NCBI GenBank assembly: GCA_964521305.1
Contig: CAZFQZ010000005.1
Span: 1-39,875 of the forward strand
DNA length: 39,875 bases
Direction of reading: 5' to 3'
Source of the DNA: CAZBEJ01 sp964521305
GTDB taxonomy: Bacteria; Patescibacteriota; Microgenomatia; UBA1406; GWC2-37-13
The notes beneath the pieces were generated by a model that did not search any database, was not told the DNA's origin, and worked only from the letters and a program-made list of their open reading frames with translations. Both the position numbers and the translations under genes were made by a program. Below are positions 15,265-23,914 of this stretch, one piece after another; position 1 is the first letter of the stretch; the number at the start of each line of letters is the position of its first letter.

Positions 15265-16926
15265 ATGAATACTTTTTTAAACCGGTTGCAATTATCTTTA
15301 AAAAGCTTCGGGAACGATTTCAAGAATATCCGCATGCTCTTTTATGCCTTGTTATTTTTATTACTCCTTATCATCACTGCATTCGGCATGTTTCTTTCCA
15401 ACAAAACGACCACAGGATATAAAACAAAAGCAGCAGGAAACGGAATTGCACTGACTCTTATTCCTTCAACCGTTGCCGCGCCTGCCGGCAGTGATTTTCC
15501 GGTTACTGTCAGTATGAACACGAATGAAAAAACCGTTTCAGCCGCAGAAATCCATCTATCCTATGATCCGACAAAACTGAAGGTAAAAACAGTCACCACA
15601 TTGGATTATTTACCCGTCATTCTGGTGCCGGCAACAGTCGGTTCGGGAACTGCAACTTTTATTCTCGGCAGCCAACCGACTGCTCCCAAAAAAGGTGCGG
15701 GAATCCTTGCAACGCTTACGTTCACTTCTTTTACGTCACTGCCGTCACGCATTTCGTTTGCAAACAACACGCAGGTTGCAGCAATAGGACAAACAAGCAA
15801 TGCAATAGATACCATGACCGGAACGGATGTGAATAAAAATGCAGGCGGTGAAGGTGCCGGAGGAGGCGGTTCATCAATAACCCCAACGTTCGCGACTCCG
15901 TCACCGACTCCAACACGTTTTCCTCTTAATAACTCCTGCAACCAGGATAGCGACTGCCGGTTAATAGATACGTCCTGGGGATATTCTTGCTGTTATGCAG
16001 GTGCATGTACACAGTTGGACTATTCGCAAAACCAGTGGGTTGCGGTTAACGGCACATGGTTTCAAACCCAGCAATCTACATACTGTCCTTCAAAAACCCG
16101 GTGCGGGCCCGCTCCCGGATGTGCGGTCCATATGATCAACGGTAATTATCATGCTTCGTGCGTCAATTCAATCTGTAAAAAAATTCCCGTATCAGTCACG
16201 CCAACACAGCCTGTTCCAATATCATTTCCGAAGATCACGCCTGTCATTCATTGCGGCTTAACCGTGTGTAAAACAGGGGAAGAATGCTATTCCCCGCCAG
16301 CGCCCCCGTGCGCTCCCGGCGAACCTTGCGTTTTACGTGCATTTGCGCCTTATTGCAGACCAATTACTGTAGTTCCAACCTCTATCGAAACCGGGACAAC
16401 ACCCATACCGCCGACGAATGAAACACCGGCGCCTACCACGGCTCCCATACCTGTTCCTTCTCCGACACAAACCGTTAAACCGTGCCAATGGTATGACTGG
16501 CCATTTCATTTTTTCCAATGTATCCAGGGCGGATATCTCGTAACCGTGACCCCGCTTACGACTCCGGCGCCAACAGAATCTCCCGTTATACCCTCTCCTT
16601 TCCCGATCCCGCCGAGTCCTATAACCCAACATCTGGTCATCCCTCCTCAATCACAAGGAAACGATCAGATTACCATTGCACAGAATGTTCAGCAGAATAC
16701 TATCACAGGGAGGCCTATACCCCTTCCTTCGCAAAGCCCACCATATTTCGTTCCTCCGCCAATCAACGGTTTTCCCACCACATCAACAATACCACTGCCG
16801 TCGAAGACCATAACGCATCCGCCGACCCCTCCTCAAAAAGAACAAAGTCATCTTTATTTGTTTAAACCCATTACCGGCATCGGCTTTATCGATACAATCC
16901 TTCATGCGTTTGGATTTGGAAGATAG
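15265..16926 (+). CDS. Membrane-anchored cohesin protein
   Basis: 553 residues. One N-terminal transmembrane helix (~27-45) without an obvious cleavage site leads into a cohesin domain (~58-190): ALTLIPSTVAAPAGSDFPVTV, AAEIHLSYDPTKLKVKTV, GAGILATLTFTS. A Gly-rich hinge follows, then two cysteine-rich segments (~225-305 with CNQDSDC, SCCYAGAC, CGPAPGC; and ~329-365). Long Pro/Thr/Ser linkers typical of extended cell-surface proteins come next, with a short hydrophobic C-terminus. Cohesins are the receptors for dockerins, so it is the likely docking partner of the preceding dockerin protein, making a one-slot scaffold on the outer surface. The cysteine-rich segments match no family I can name. 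Confidence 0.8.
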   Translation: MNTFLNRLQLSLKSFGNDFKNIRMLFYALLFLLLLIITAFGMFLSNKTTTGYKTKAAGNGIALTLIPSTVAAPAGSDFPVTVSMNTNEKTVSAAEIHLSYDPTKLKVKTVTTLDYLPVILVPATVGSGTATFILGSQPTAPKKGAGILATLTFTSFTSLPSRISFANNTQVAAIGQTSNAIDTMTGTDVNKNAGGEGAGGGGSSITPTFATPSPTPTRFPLNNSCNQDSDCRLIDTSWGYSCCYAGACTQLDYSQNQWVAVNGTWFQTQQSTYCPSKTRCGPAPGCAVHMINGNYHASCVNSICKKIPVSVTPTQPVPISFPKITPVIHCGLTVCKTGEECYSPPAPPCAPGEPCVLRAFAPYCRPITVVPTSIETGTTPIPPTNETPAPTTAPIPVPSPTQTVKPCQWYDWPFHFFQCIQGGYLVTVTPLTTPAPTESPVIPSPFPIPPSPITQHLVIPPQSQGNDQITIAQNVQQNTITGRPIPLPSQSPPYFVPPPINGFPTTSTIPLPSKTITHPPTPPQKEQSHLYLFKPITGIGFIDTILHAFGFGR

Positions 16927-16950
16927 AACAAATCTTTACATCATTATCGT

Positions 16951-17220
16951 ATGAAAACCTTGAAACAGTTGGAAAAGGATCTGGCAAAAATTCAACAACG
17001 CAACAAACGAGTGGAGATCGACAAAGCATGGGAGACCAGTATAAGCCGCAGAGTCGTACTCCTCGTTCTTACATATCTGGCAATCGGATTTTATCTCAAT
17101 GCGATTCAGATCTCAAATCCATGGCTCAATGCGGTTGTCCCGAGTATCGGATTTTTACTTTCCACACTTACGCTCCCTTTCTTTAAAGAACTTTGGAAAA
17201 AATACGTGTATAAGAAGTAA
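16951..17220 (+). CDS. Small two-helix membrane protein
   Basis: 89 residues: an N-terminal charged coiled coil (LEKDLAKIQQRNKRVEIDKAWETS), then two transmembrane helices (~33-52 and ~60-78) and a basic tail. The pattern EIDKAWETS..RR followed by VPSIGFLLSTLTLPFFK is that of a widespread family of unknown function in bacteria and archaea. It sits 24 nt after the cohesin gene and 6 nt before the first WxL-like gene, so it is part of the same run. No function is proposed. Confidence 0.65.
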   Translation: MKTLKQLEKDLAKIQQRNKRVEIDKAWETSISRRVVLLVLTYLAIGFYLNAIQISNPWLNAVVPSIGFLLSTLTLPFFKELWKKYVYKK

Positions 17221-17226
17221 TATATA

Positions 17227-18300
17227 ATGAATGGTATGAAACGTTTTTTCTACATGATTATCGGTCTTACATTAATTATTACCTTTTCATTCTTTACTCT
17301 TATCTCGGTTTATGCCGCAAATCCCCAATCAACCACTTATGAGCTGAAGAGCTGGGGATTTGGTTCCGGAGGTGTAGCAACAACCAGCTCAACCACATAT
17401 TCGATGTCTGGCACCGCAGGAGAAATTGACAACGCGTCAACAGAATCAAATACTTATCGGATAAATGCGGGACTTGTTTTTACCATGCAGGTAAACGTTC
17501 CACCCGCTCCTTCATTCACCAACCCGGGAAACAATTACGACCGATTGCGGATTATCGTTAACACCGGCAACAATCCGGCGGACGCACAGTATGCCATCGC
17601 CATATCCAAAGACAACTGGCAAACCACCCAGTATATCCAAAATGACTACACTGCCGGAAGCGGCATAACATGGCTTCCCTATTCCGGCTCTATAAGCTGG
17701 AACGGCACGAGCGGATTTTATGTCACCGGATTGACGAACTCAACCACCTATTCCATAAAAGTAAAGGCGCGACAGGGATATATGACTGAAACCGGTTGGG
17801 GCCCGAGTATCTCCACATCAACCGTAGATCCTTCCCTTACGTTCGGTATTGACTCTGCAACCATAACTTTCACAAACCTCAATTCAGGCAATAACTTTAC
17901 CGATTCAAGCAAATCAACCGTGTTGACCACATCGACCAATGCCTATAACGGCTATATCGTATATGGCAATGACGCTTCACCATTGAATACAACATATATC
18001 CCGAATTATGCCAGTCCGAATTCAGCGCCGACCTCATGGACCGGAACAGGATTTGGATATACTACGAACGACAGCAACTTGACTGGAGGAACTGCAAACC
18101 GGTTTACGAGCGGCGGTCCGAACTATGCGGGATTTACCACTTCTTCCCCCGGTGATCCGGTCGCAGACCACGCAGGCCCGGTCACCACACCGATTTCAAG
18201 CGAACAGTTCACGATCTCGTATCGGGTGACCGCCAATACCCAAACACCGGCGGGTACATACGGTACAACGGTGTCATATATTGTAGTACCGAGTTATTAA
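17227..18300 (+). CDS. WxL-like secreted surface protein 1
   Basis: 357 residues with a signal peptide (hydrophobic core then VYAAN, ~32). An N-terminal part (~40-85; YELKSWGFGSGGVATTSSTTYSMSG is typical of Patescibacterial exoproteins) and a fibronectin-III-like stretch (~88-195, TNSTTYSIKVKARQGY) precede a C-terminal beta domain. That domain is shared with the two later paralogues: TSTNAYNGYIV, PTSWTG..FGYTT.D, and the terminal GTYGTTVSYIVVPSY. The domain layout and the neighbouring DUF916-like genes resemble WxL systems, in which secreted WxL proteins are held at the wall by a membrane-anchored partner. The literal WxL motif pair is not conserved, so WxL-like is an inference. Confidence 0.6.
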   Translation: MNGMKRFFYMIIGLTLIITFSFFTLISVYAANPQSTTYELKSWGFGSGGVATTSSTTYSMSGTAGEIDNASTESNTYRINAGLVFTMQVNVPPAPSFTNPGNNYDRLRIIVNTGNNPADAQYAIAISKDNWQTTQYIQNDYTAGSGITWLPYSGSISWNGTSGFYVTGLTNSTTYSIKVKARQGYMTETGWGPSISTSTVDPSLTFGIDSATITFTNLNSGNNFTDSSKSTVLTTSTNAYNGYIVYGNDASPLNTTYIPNYASPNSAPTSWTGTGFGYTTNDSNLTGGTANRFTSGGPNYAGFTTSSPGDPVADHAGPVTTPISSEQFTISYRVTANTQTPAGTYGTTVSYIVVPSY

Positions 18301-18310
18301 AACATAAAGT

Positions 18311-19246
18311 ATGAAACATAAAATACGGAACATAAAAACTATTAGTATTCTTCTCATTCTCTGTTCTCTACACATTCTACTGAATACTTCTGTCCATGCC
18401 CAGCAAAGAACTTCCCAAATCATAAAAGTTTCACCGGTAATATTAAATATAACGCTTGACCCGGGGAAAACCTATGTATATCCCATAACTATAACCAACT
18501 TTCTTGACACCGCTCTTCCTCTACGGGTTTCATTTACCGATTTTGACACACAGGATAAATCGGGTGCTTATATTTTGGGAAATACCCAAAGTTCCCCGCT
18601 GATTTCATGGTCTTCAATTGACAAGTCACAGCTCATTCTCAACCCTTATTCTTCGGAAAAAATCAATCTTACCATTCATATTCCCCAAAAAGTTCCGTTC
18701 GGCGGGTATTATGCAACCATGTTCCTCCAACCGCTCACACCGTTCCAAAAAATTAACGCATCCGCGGTGGTACCGAGAATCGGCGTGCTGCTTCTGGCAA
18801 ATGTCAGCGCGTCGGACCTTGAGTCGAAAAAAGCGTCAATACTCAATTTCGACTTTACTCAATCTGTCTATGAAAAAGGTCCACCGGACGTACGTTTTGC
18901 CGTGAAAAACGAGTCTCTGTATCACTACTCGGTAAAACCGTTCGTCCTTATAACGCCGCTGATCGGCAGGGGAAAACGGTTCTCACTCGTGGAAAAGTTC
19001 GTATTTCCCGGAAAAACCAGGATTTGGGAAAATCTCGTTCCTTTATATACCTACGGTCTGTACAAAGCGACACTCGATGTGTCGCTCGGCCAGGGAAAAC
19101 AGATCTCCGAGTCAAGATATATAGTCGTATTCCCGATCGTGAAATGTCTGGAAATCATGCTTGGTATAGTGCTCTTCCTTTTCCTCGTAAAAAAGCGCGG
19201 CAATTTGAAAAAAGCGACGAAGTCCTTATTGGGCAAAAATACATAG
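18311..19246 (+). CDS. DUF916-like (WxL-interacting type) membrane-anchored protein 1
   Basis: 311 residues. Signal peptide to VHAQ (~31), then an Ig-like domain that begins IKVSPVILNITLDPGKTYVYPITITNF, the 'SPP..L.v.PG' opening of DUF916/WxLIP proteins. A second beta domain (~170-265) and a C-terminal transmembrane helix (~272-291) with a basic tail ending SLLGKNT follow. In Firmicutes, WxLIP proteins anchor WxL proteins at the surface; here the gene sits 10 nt after one WxL-like gene and 32 nt before another. Its paralogue is at 21586-22530. Confidence 0.65.
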   Translation: MKHKIRNIKTISILLILCSLHILLNTSVHAQQRTSQIIKVSPVILNITLDPGKTYVYPITITNFLDTALPLRVSFTDFDTQDKSGAYILGNTQSSPLISWSSIDKSQLILNPYSSEKINLTIHIPQKVPFGGYYATMFLQPLTPFQKINASAVVPRIGVLLLANVSASDLESKKASILNFDFTQSVYEKGPPDVRFAVKNESLYHYSVKPFVLITPLIGRGKRFSLVEKFVFPGKTRIWENLVPLYTYGLYKATLDVSLGQGKQISESRYIVVFPIVKCLEIMLGIVLFLFLVKKRGNLKKATKSLLGKNT

Positions 19247-19278
19247 GAGCCTTGCAATCATTGTGTCAGCCGGGTACT

Positions 19279-20370
19279 ATGAATATAATGAAAAAAATAT
19301 TCGCTGCGGCTGCCATTGTCTCATTGATGACATCCGCATACCTGTTTTTTTACGTGACCAAAATTGCTGCCGGTACGTTCAATAATGCAAAACTGACAAT
19401 CAGCGATTCGCGTGCAGGACAGGGCAGCGTTGAGTATGATTTTGCGTTCACGGGTTCGGTCGGCACCGCTATCAAACAGTGGACCATCCAGTTTTGTACG
19501 ACTGCATCAGGAACCTGCACCACGCCTACCGGCATAGTCACCACCGGTGCTACCAGAAGTACCGACAATATATCGGGAACAGGAAGAACGGACACATTTG
19601 CCTCAAATGGGATATTAACTACCGTAGCGACCACCCCCCAGACGCAAAGCCCTCTCGCCATGACCGCAGACTATACCGGCATCACAAACCCATCCACCCA
19701 AAATACAACATTCTATACCCGCATAACTACCTATGCGGATCAAGGTATAACAACCGTTGACCAAGTTACAATAGCTTTTGCCGTTCTCACCTCGTCATCC
19801 ATTTCCGTGACCGCAAGCGTAGGCAATACATTGAGCTTTTCCGTTGCGGCAGTAACTACCGGTACGGTCAACGGCGCCACCATTAACGTCACCAACACGA
19901 CGGATACGGCGATACCGTTTGGAACACTAGCTGCAGGTTCGCCGGAGATCGCAGCCCACGATGTCAGCGTGACAACCAACGCAAACAGCGGGTATGCGGT
20001 AGCAGTCAAATCCCTAACCAATCCACCCCTCGAAAGCGGTTCGAATAACATCGATTCATTCAGCGGAACCAACGGTACGCCGACTACATGGACAGCGCCG
20101 GCCGGCACATCGCCAAACATTAATACAGGATTTTTCGGTTACACCACCACCGACTCTACTCTCGGTACAGGTACAGTAGACAGATTTACTTCGGCAGGAG
20201 GCAACAAATGGGCAGGATTCGATACCACACCATATGAAATTATCTATAATGCCGGCCCCGTAACCGGCGGTGAAACAACGCGTTTGGGATGGCAGGCGGA
20301 AATCAATACGCTGCAACCTACAGGAAATTATGCGGGCACAGTGATTTTAATCGCTACCCCAACATATTAA
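19279..20370 (+). CDS. WxL-like secreted surface protein 2
   Basis: 363 residues with a signal peptide (MNIMKKIFAAAAIV.. to KIAAG). An N-terminal beta domain (~30-190) carries FCTTASGTC, a probable disulphide loop, and TGITNPSTQNTTFYTRITTY. The C-terminal domain is shared with its paralogues: TNANSGYAVAV, PTTWTAPAG, FFGYTTTD, KWAGF, ending GNYAGTVILIATPTY. The frame is open further upstream, but that part overlaps the previous gene in another frame, so the start is placed at the ATG just before the signal peptide (MKK at 19288 also possible). Likely a cell-surface protein held by a neighbouring DUF916-like protein. Confidence 0.65.
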   Translation: MNIMKKIFAAAAIVSLMTSAYLFFYVTKIAAGTFNNAKLTISDSRAGQGSVEYDFAFTGSVGTAIKQWTIQFCTTASGTCTTPTGIVTTGATRSTDNISGTGRTDTFASNGILTTVATTPQTQSPLAMTADYTGITNPSTQNTTFYTRITTYADQGITTVDQVTIAFAVLTSSSISVTASVGNTLSFSVAAVTTGTVNGATINVTNTTDTAIPFGTLAAGSPEIAAHDVSVTTNANSGYAVAVKSLTNPPLESGSNNIDSFSGTNGTPTTWTAPAGTSPNINTGFFGYTTTDSTLGTGTVDRFTSAGGNKWAGFDTTPYEIIYNAGPVTGGETTRLGWQAEINTLQPTGNYAGTVILIATPTY

Positions 20371-20419
20371 CCGAGATTTCCCTTATGATATATAGATTGC
20401 AATTTATATTACTTTCCGC

Positions 20420-20449
20420 TTGACAAATAGCAAAAAATAATACTAATAT
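20420..20449 (+). promoter_or_regulatory. Internal promoter of the WxL-like gene run
   Basis: TTGACA, 18-nt spacer, TAATAT, 28 nt before the ATG at 20478. It lies in the only sizeable gap (107 bp) of the run, so the last four genes may be transcribed separately. Confidence 0.6.
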
Positions 20450-20477
20450 TAGAATACAATTCTCATAATACCACCAT

Positions 20478-21554
20478 ATGTTTACATGGCTTATTAAATG
20501 CTCGAGAAAATATGTTATCGGCATATTCACAGTTCTTTTTATTTTAAGCATAAGTATTATTCCCTATCTGTTTCTTCACGTACAAGCAGCCCCTCTGACC
20601 AGCGCGTCCGATACCATCAGCAGTTCACAGGCAGGAGCAACCAGCGTAGCCCATACATTCGCATTCACCACCGCGACAACCGCAACCATCGCAACCATCA
20701 CTTTCCAGTATTGTACCACTGCTTCGGGAACCTGCACAGCGCCAACAGGATTAAATATTACGGGAGGTGTCATTGGTACGGTATCCGGTATCGGCGCCGG
20801 AACTTATAGCCAGGCAACTTCAATAATTACCTATACGGTCACTTCACCGGCATCCGTAACAGCTTCCACCGCAATTTCTATACAGTTCACCGGTATCACC
20901 AACCCTTCAACTGTAAACACCACCTCGTACGTAAGAATTACAACAAATAGTGCAGGACCGACAGCGGTCGATACGTCAACAGTCGCTTTTGCGGTCCTTG
21001 ACACAAACTCAATTGCGGTAACCGCAGCAGTTGATCCTAATTTTACTTTTTCCGTTGCAGGCGTTGCTTCCACCGGAACCGTCAACGGTGCAACAACAAC
21101 GATAACAACCACCACTACTACTATTCCTTTAGGTACGCTTACTTCCGGCGCTCCTGCCATCGGTGCACATGACCTAACCGTTTCAACCAATGCATCACAC
21201 GGATTCCAGGTAACCGTGAATCAATCGGGTACCTATCCTCTTTCGAGCGGATCAGACCATTTCAGCCCGTTTTCCGGCACCTATGCGACCCCGACTTCCT
21301 GGTCGGCGCCGGCAGGTACAACAGCGAATACGAATACCGCTTTTTTCGGCTACACGACCGAAGATACCACGGAAAGCCAGTTTCAAACCAATAAATGGGC
21401 AGGTACCGAAACCACTTCACGCGCTCTATTCGTCAGCACCAGCGGGACAACCAGCCTGACCAAACGTATCGGCTGGGAGGCGGCAGTCAATGCCATACAA
21501 CCTCCGGGATCATATACGGGAACCATGATTTTAGTTGCGACGCCAACGTACTGA
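20478..21554 (+). CDS. WxL-like secreted surface protein 3
   Basis: 358 residues: a signal peptide (~10-37, to VQAA), an N-terminal domain with the same FQYCTTASGTCTAPTG loop and TGITNPSTVNTTSYVRITT stretch as protein 2, and a Thr-rich hinge (TITTTTTTIPLGTL). The shared C-terminal domain has TNASHGFQVTV, PTSWSAPAG, FFGYTTED, KWAGT and ends GSYTGTMILVATPTY. All three paralogues stop at P-(S/T)-Y with no transmembrane helix or sorting signal, so retention must depend on another factor. The cytosine-rich, Thr-heavy codons are typical of this gene run. Confidence 0.65.
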   Translation: MFTWLIKCSRKYVIGIFTVLFILSISIIPYLFLHVQAAPLTSASDTISSSQAGATSVAHTFAFTTATTATIATITFQYCTTASGTCTAPTGLNITGGVIGTVSGIGAGTYSQATSIITYTVTSPASVTASTAISIQFTGITNPSTVNTTSYVRITTNSAGPTAVDTSTVAFAVLDTNSIAVTAAVDPNFTFSVAGVASTGTVNGATTTITTTTTTIPLGTLTSGAPAIGAHDLTVSTNASHGFQVTVNQSGTYPLSSGSDHFSPFSGTYATPTSWSAPAGTTANTNTAFFGYTTEDTTESQFQTNKWAGTETTSRALFVSTSGTTSLTKRIGWEAAVNAIQPPGSYTGTMILVATPTY

Positions 21555-21585
21555 TATATTCCCTATTGGCACATTCACCACACAC

Positions 21586-22530
21586 ATGTCAAATGCAAAA
21601 ACAAGAACATCTTCGCAACGATTTCCCCGCATTACCGTCATCACGTTTACCGCGCTTTTATTCGGCATCCTGTTAACCCTGGCAATAACATCGTCTGCTC
21701 AAAATGCATTTTCAAACCAGTCGCTCGAGATATCTCCTCCTTCCCAGGATATCTCGGTTGATCCGGGAAAAACCATAACAGTAAACGCAAAAATCAGAAA
21801 CAAAAGCAACGAATCCTTACCCATCCAGGTGCATATCGAAGACTTTACCGCATCGGGTAAGGAAGGACAAATCGCACTTACCAATGAAGGACAGTACTCG
21901 CTGATCAATTGGACAACTCTATCTCCTGCATCATTCACGCTGAAACCGGGACAGGAACAGGAAGTTACGGCAACGATACACGTACCGCAAAAAGCTGCAG
22001 GTGGAAGATACGGTTCGTTCGTATTTGGTGTGGTCCCTGCCGGCGCTAAACCCGGAACGGCAGCACTTGCACAGGAAATCGCTTCGCTTTTCCTGGTTCG
22101 AATATCCGGTACGGTCAATGAACAGTTGCGTTTGATCGGATTCAATGCGCCGAAATTTTCCGAATTCGGACCGATTCCATTTGACATGACATTTAAAAAT
22201 ACCGGCAATGTCCACGTTAAAACGTTCGGTCTGGTCAACGTCACCAATATGTTCGACCAGAAAGTCGCGGACATCGTCGTATCCGGAACCAACGTATTTC
22301 CGGGTGGCACCCGTATCATACGGACAACTCTGAATAACAAATTTCTCATAGGCACCTATCATGCCACTGCTATCATGTATTACGGTTCTGTCAAAAACCA
22401 AACTTTGACCGCGTCCGTCGGATTCCTTGTTTTTCCTGTCCGTATCTTCGCCGCCGCAGTCATAATCCTCTTCCTGGCATATCTCATGCGAAAACGTCTC
22501 AAAAAGGCAATGAAAGATCTACTCGGTTAA
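21586..22530 (+). CDS. DUF916-like (WxL-interacting type) membrane-anchored protein 2
   Basis: 314 residues. The signal peptide ends SSAQN (~38). The Ig-like domain opens SLEISPPSQDISVDPGKTITV and contains EDFTASGKEG, LSPASFTLKPGQEQEVTATIHVP and GGRYGSFVFGV, a close fit to DUF916/WxLIP. A second beta domain (~175-270) and a C-terminal helix (~283-300) with the tail RKRLKKAMKDLLG follow. The start was placed at the ATG directly before the signal peptide. It fits DUF916 better than its paralogue at 18311-19246, and the tail motif is shared. Confidence 0.7.
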   Translation: MSNAKTRTSSQRFPRITVITFTALLFGILLTLAITSSAQNAFSNQSLEISPPSQDISVDPGKTITVNAKIRNKSNESLPIQVHIEDFTASGKEGQIALTNEGQYSLINWTTLSPASFTLKPGQEQEVTATIHVPQKAAGGRYGSFVFGVVPAGAKPGTAALAQEIASLFLVRISGTVNEQLRLIGFNAPKFSEFGPIPFDMTFKNTGNVHVKTFGLVNVTNMFDQKVADIVVSGTNVFPGGTRIIRTTLNNKFLIGTYHATAIMYYGSVKNQTLTASVGFLVFPVRIFAAAVIILFLAYLMRKRLKKAMKDLLG

Positions 22531-22553
22531 CCATTCGCTCTACCATCAATCAT

Positions 22554-22973
22554 ATGACTAATAAAATTCGTTTCATCGCATTCATCGCTGTTGTTTTTTG
22601 TGCAGGCTTCCTGACGCATGCGTTCTTTTTTCCCGACTTCTTGCCGTCGGTCAAAGAAATATCCGCAGGAAAAATCAAATCTGCCGAAACACAAACCGAT
22701 GCCGAAGGAAACATGGGTTTGTTTACGTACGTGAATTATGACGGCGTTAATTTCAGCCCGCGGGTAGTCACCATACACAGAGGGTCGTATATTGCCATCA
22801 CCAACCGGAGTTCCAACAAGCTCATGTGGCTGATGTCGGACAACGAATCGCTAAACACAAAACGCGGCTATGGTCTGAGTGAACGGCTGGAACGGATACT
22901 TGAACAACCGGGCACCTACACGGTTACGGAGAAATCGGATGCAAACGCCAACCTCACGGTAATCGTCAAATAA
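22554..22973 (+). CDS. Exported cupredoxin-like protein lacking copper ligands
   Basis: 139 residues with an N-terminal signal/anchor helix (~5-26). The C-terminal ~85 residues follow the cupredoxin outline (FSPRVVTIHRGSYIAITNRS, WLMSDNES, ILEQPGTYTVTEK, LTVIVK). The Cys and one of the two His expected for a type 1 copper site are missing, so it is probably a structural beta domain and not an electron carrier. It ends the plus-strand secretome run, 23 nt after the DUF916-like gene. Confidence 0.55.
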   Translation: MTNKIRFIAFIAVVFCAGFLTHAFFFPDFLPSVKEISAGKIKSAETQTDAEGNMGLFTYVNYDGVNFSPRVVTIHRGSYIAITNRSSNKLMWLMSDNESLNTKRGYGLSERLERILEQPGTYTVTEKSDANANLTVIVK

Positions 22974-23081
22974 CTGTTCAAAACAGACATCACATACCTT
23001 CCCGGCAAACCCGGATCTATACATACCGACACGCTACTGAATATATACCTATCGTATTCCTGTTTGCAGCATATTTACAAC

Positions 23082-23334
23082 ATGATTTCGGGTATTTATA
23101 CTCAAATCATTTCCCGCAATCCAAATGATTTCGGGTNNNNNNNNNNNNNNNNNNNNNNNNNNNNNNNNNNNNNNNNNNNNNNNNNNNNNNNNNNNNNNNN
23201 NNNNNNNNNNNNNNNNNNNNNNNNNNNNNNNNNNNNGATTTCGGGTATTTATACTCAAATCATTTCCCGCAATCCAAATGATTTCGGGTATTTATACTCA
23301 AATCATTTCCCGCAATCCAAATGATTTCGGGTAT
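23082..23334. repeat. 43-bp tandem repeat array
   Basis: Directly adjoining identical 43-bp units begin ATGATTTCGGGTATTTATAC: one full unit and 12 nt of the next before the gap, then a 41-nt partial, a full unit and 14 nt of another after it. Within the unit AAATGATTT and AAATCATTT are 9-bp inverted repeats, so each unit can form a hairpin, and hairpins can also form between neighbours. There are no spacers, so this is not a CRISPR. The true copy number is unknown. Confidence 0.9.
23137..23236. other. Assembly gap of exactly 100 N
   Basis: A run of 100 unknown bases inside the repeat array. The round number and the repeat on both sides indicate a scaffolding placeholder where the assembler could not resolve the copy number. 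Confidence 0.98.
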
Positions 23335-23346
23335 ACCCATTATTCC

Positions 23347-23375
23347 TTGCAACAATATGGGATTTATGCTATAAT
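23347..23375 (+). promoter_or_regulatory. Leaderless promoter of the Ig-like protein gene
   Basis: TTGCAA, 17-nt spacer, TATAAT with an extended -10 (TGC before TATAAT). The -10 ends 8 nt before the ATG. It begins 13 bp after the last repeat unit. Confidence 0.75.
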
Positions 23376-23383
23376 GACGCCTT

Positions 23384-23914
23384 ATGTTAAGGGGACGACT
23401 CACGTACCTTGCGGTACGGGGCAAACGGGTAGTGACAGGTATTGGCTATTTGATACTGGTTATCGGTTTGTTTATTTTTTTTCCTTCACAAAGTTTCGCA
23501 CAGGAAGCTGTAAAACTGACTGTAACCGCGACCGTACCGCTTTCTCCTCTCTGGAAACAGGCTATTCTGCAAAACTCCGGTATCCAGTTTGATTCCCAAT
23601 CATTTTTTTTGAATGTTCCGGTAAAGATGACTATTACGTCAAAAGGTTATAACAATCAATCTCTACCTGATCAATTGGTAAGGATTGGTATTTTTGCGAA
23701 CGATCGGCAAATCGTAAATGATATTTTAACAACGAATAACAATGGAATCATTGGCTATGCATTTGTTCCCACTCAATATGGTGATTATCACATTACCGCA
23801 GAGAATATTTCGTACCAAACGCCACTGTTATTCGCCCAAAAAAAATTGGATATATTAAGTCCGGCGGATTATTCTTTTTTTCATTCGATTTTGAATTTCC
23901 TGCCGAAGTTTTGA
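23384..23914 (+). CDS. Secreted Ig-like domain protein
   Basis: 176 residues: a basic N-terminus, a signal helix (~19-37, cleavage near SFAQE) and one beta-rich domain. The stretch LPDQLVRIGIFANDRQIVND, then TTNNNGIIGYAFVPTQYGDYHITAENISY follows the bacterial Ig-like pattern (Q-L/V-x-V..T-D-x-x-G). The role is unknown; a single domain this small may be a periplasmic or cell-surface accessory. Its stop codon TGA abuts the stop TCA of the convergent prepilin peptidase with no base between. Confidence 0.6.
   Translation: MLRGRLTYLAVRGKRVVTGIGYLILVIGLFIFFPSQSFAQEAVKLTVTATVPLSPLWKQAILQNSGIQFDSQSFFLNVPVKMTITSKGYNNQSLPDQLVRIGIFANDRQIVNDILTTNNNGIIGYAFVPTQYGDYHITAENISYQTPLLFAQKKLDILSPADYSFFHSILNFLPKF

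Larger units (their letters stand above)
22974..23383. other. Gene-free region with tandem repeats and assembly gap
   Basis: A weak 5-bp hairpin (CTGTTCAAAACAG) follows the preceding stop. The repeat array and a strong promoter occupy the rest. No gene is supported; open frames across the array are artefacts of a 43-bp unit that is not a multiple of three. Confidence 0.7.

Noticed and set aside
19024..19278. 85-codon N-terminal extension of WxL-like protein 2
   Set aside because: It overlaps the end of the DUF916-like gene in another frame, and the signal peptide begins at the ATG at 19279.
23082..23334. CRISPR array
   Set aside because: Units adjoin directly with no unique spacers, and no cas genes are near; it is a plain tandem repeat.
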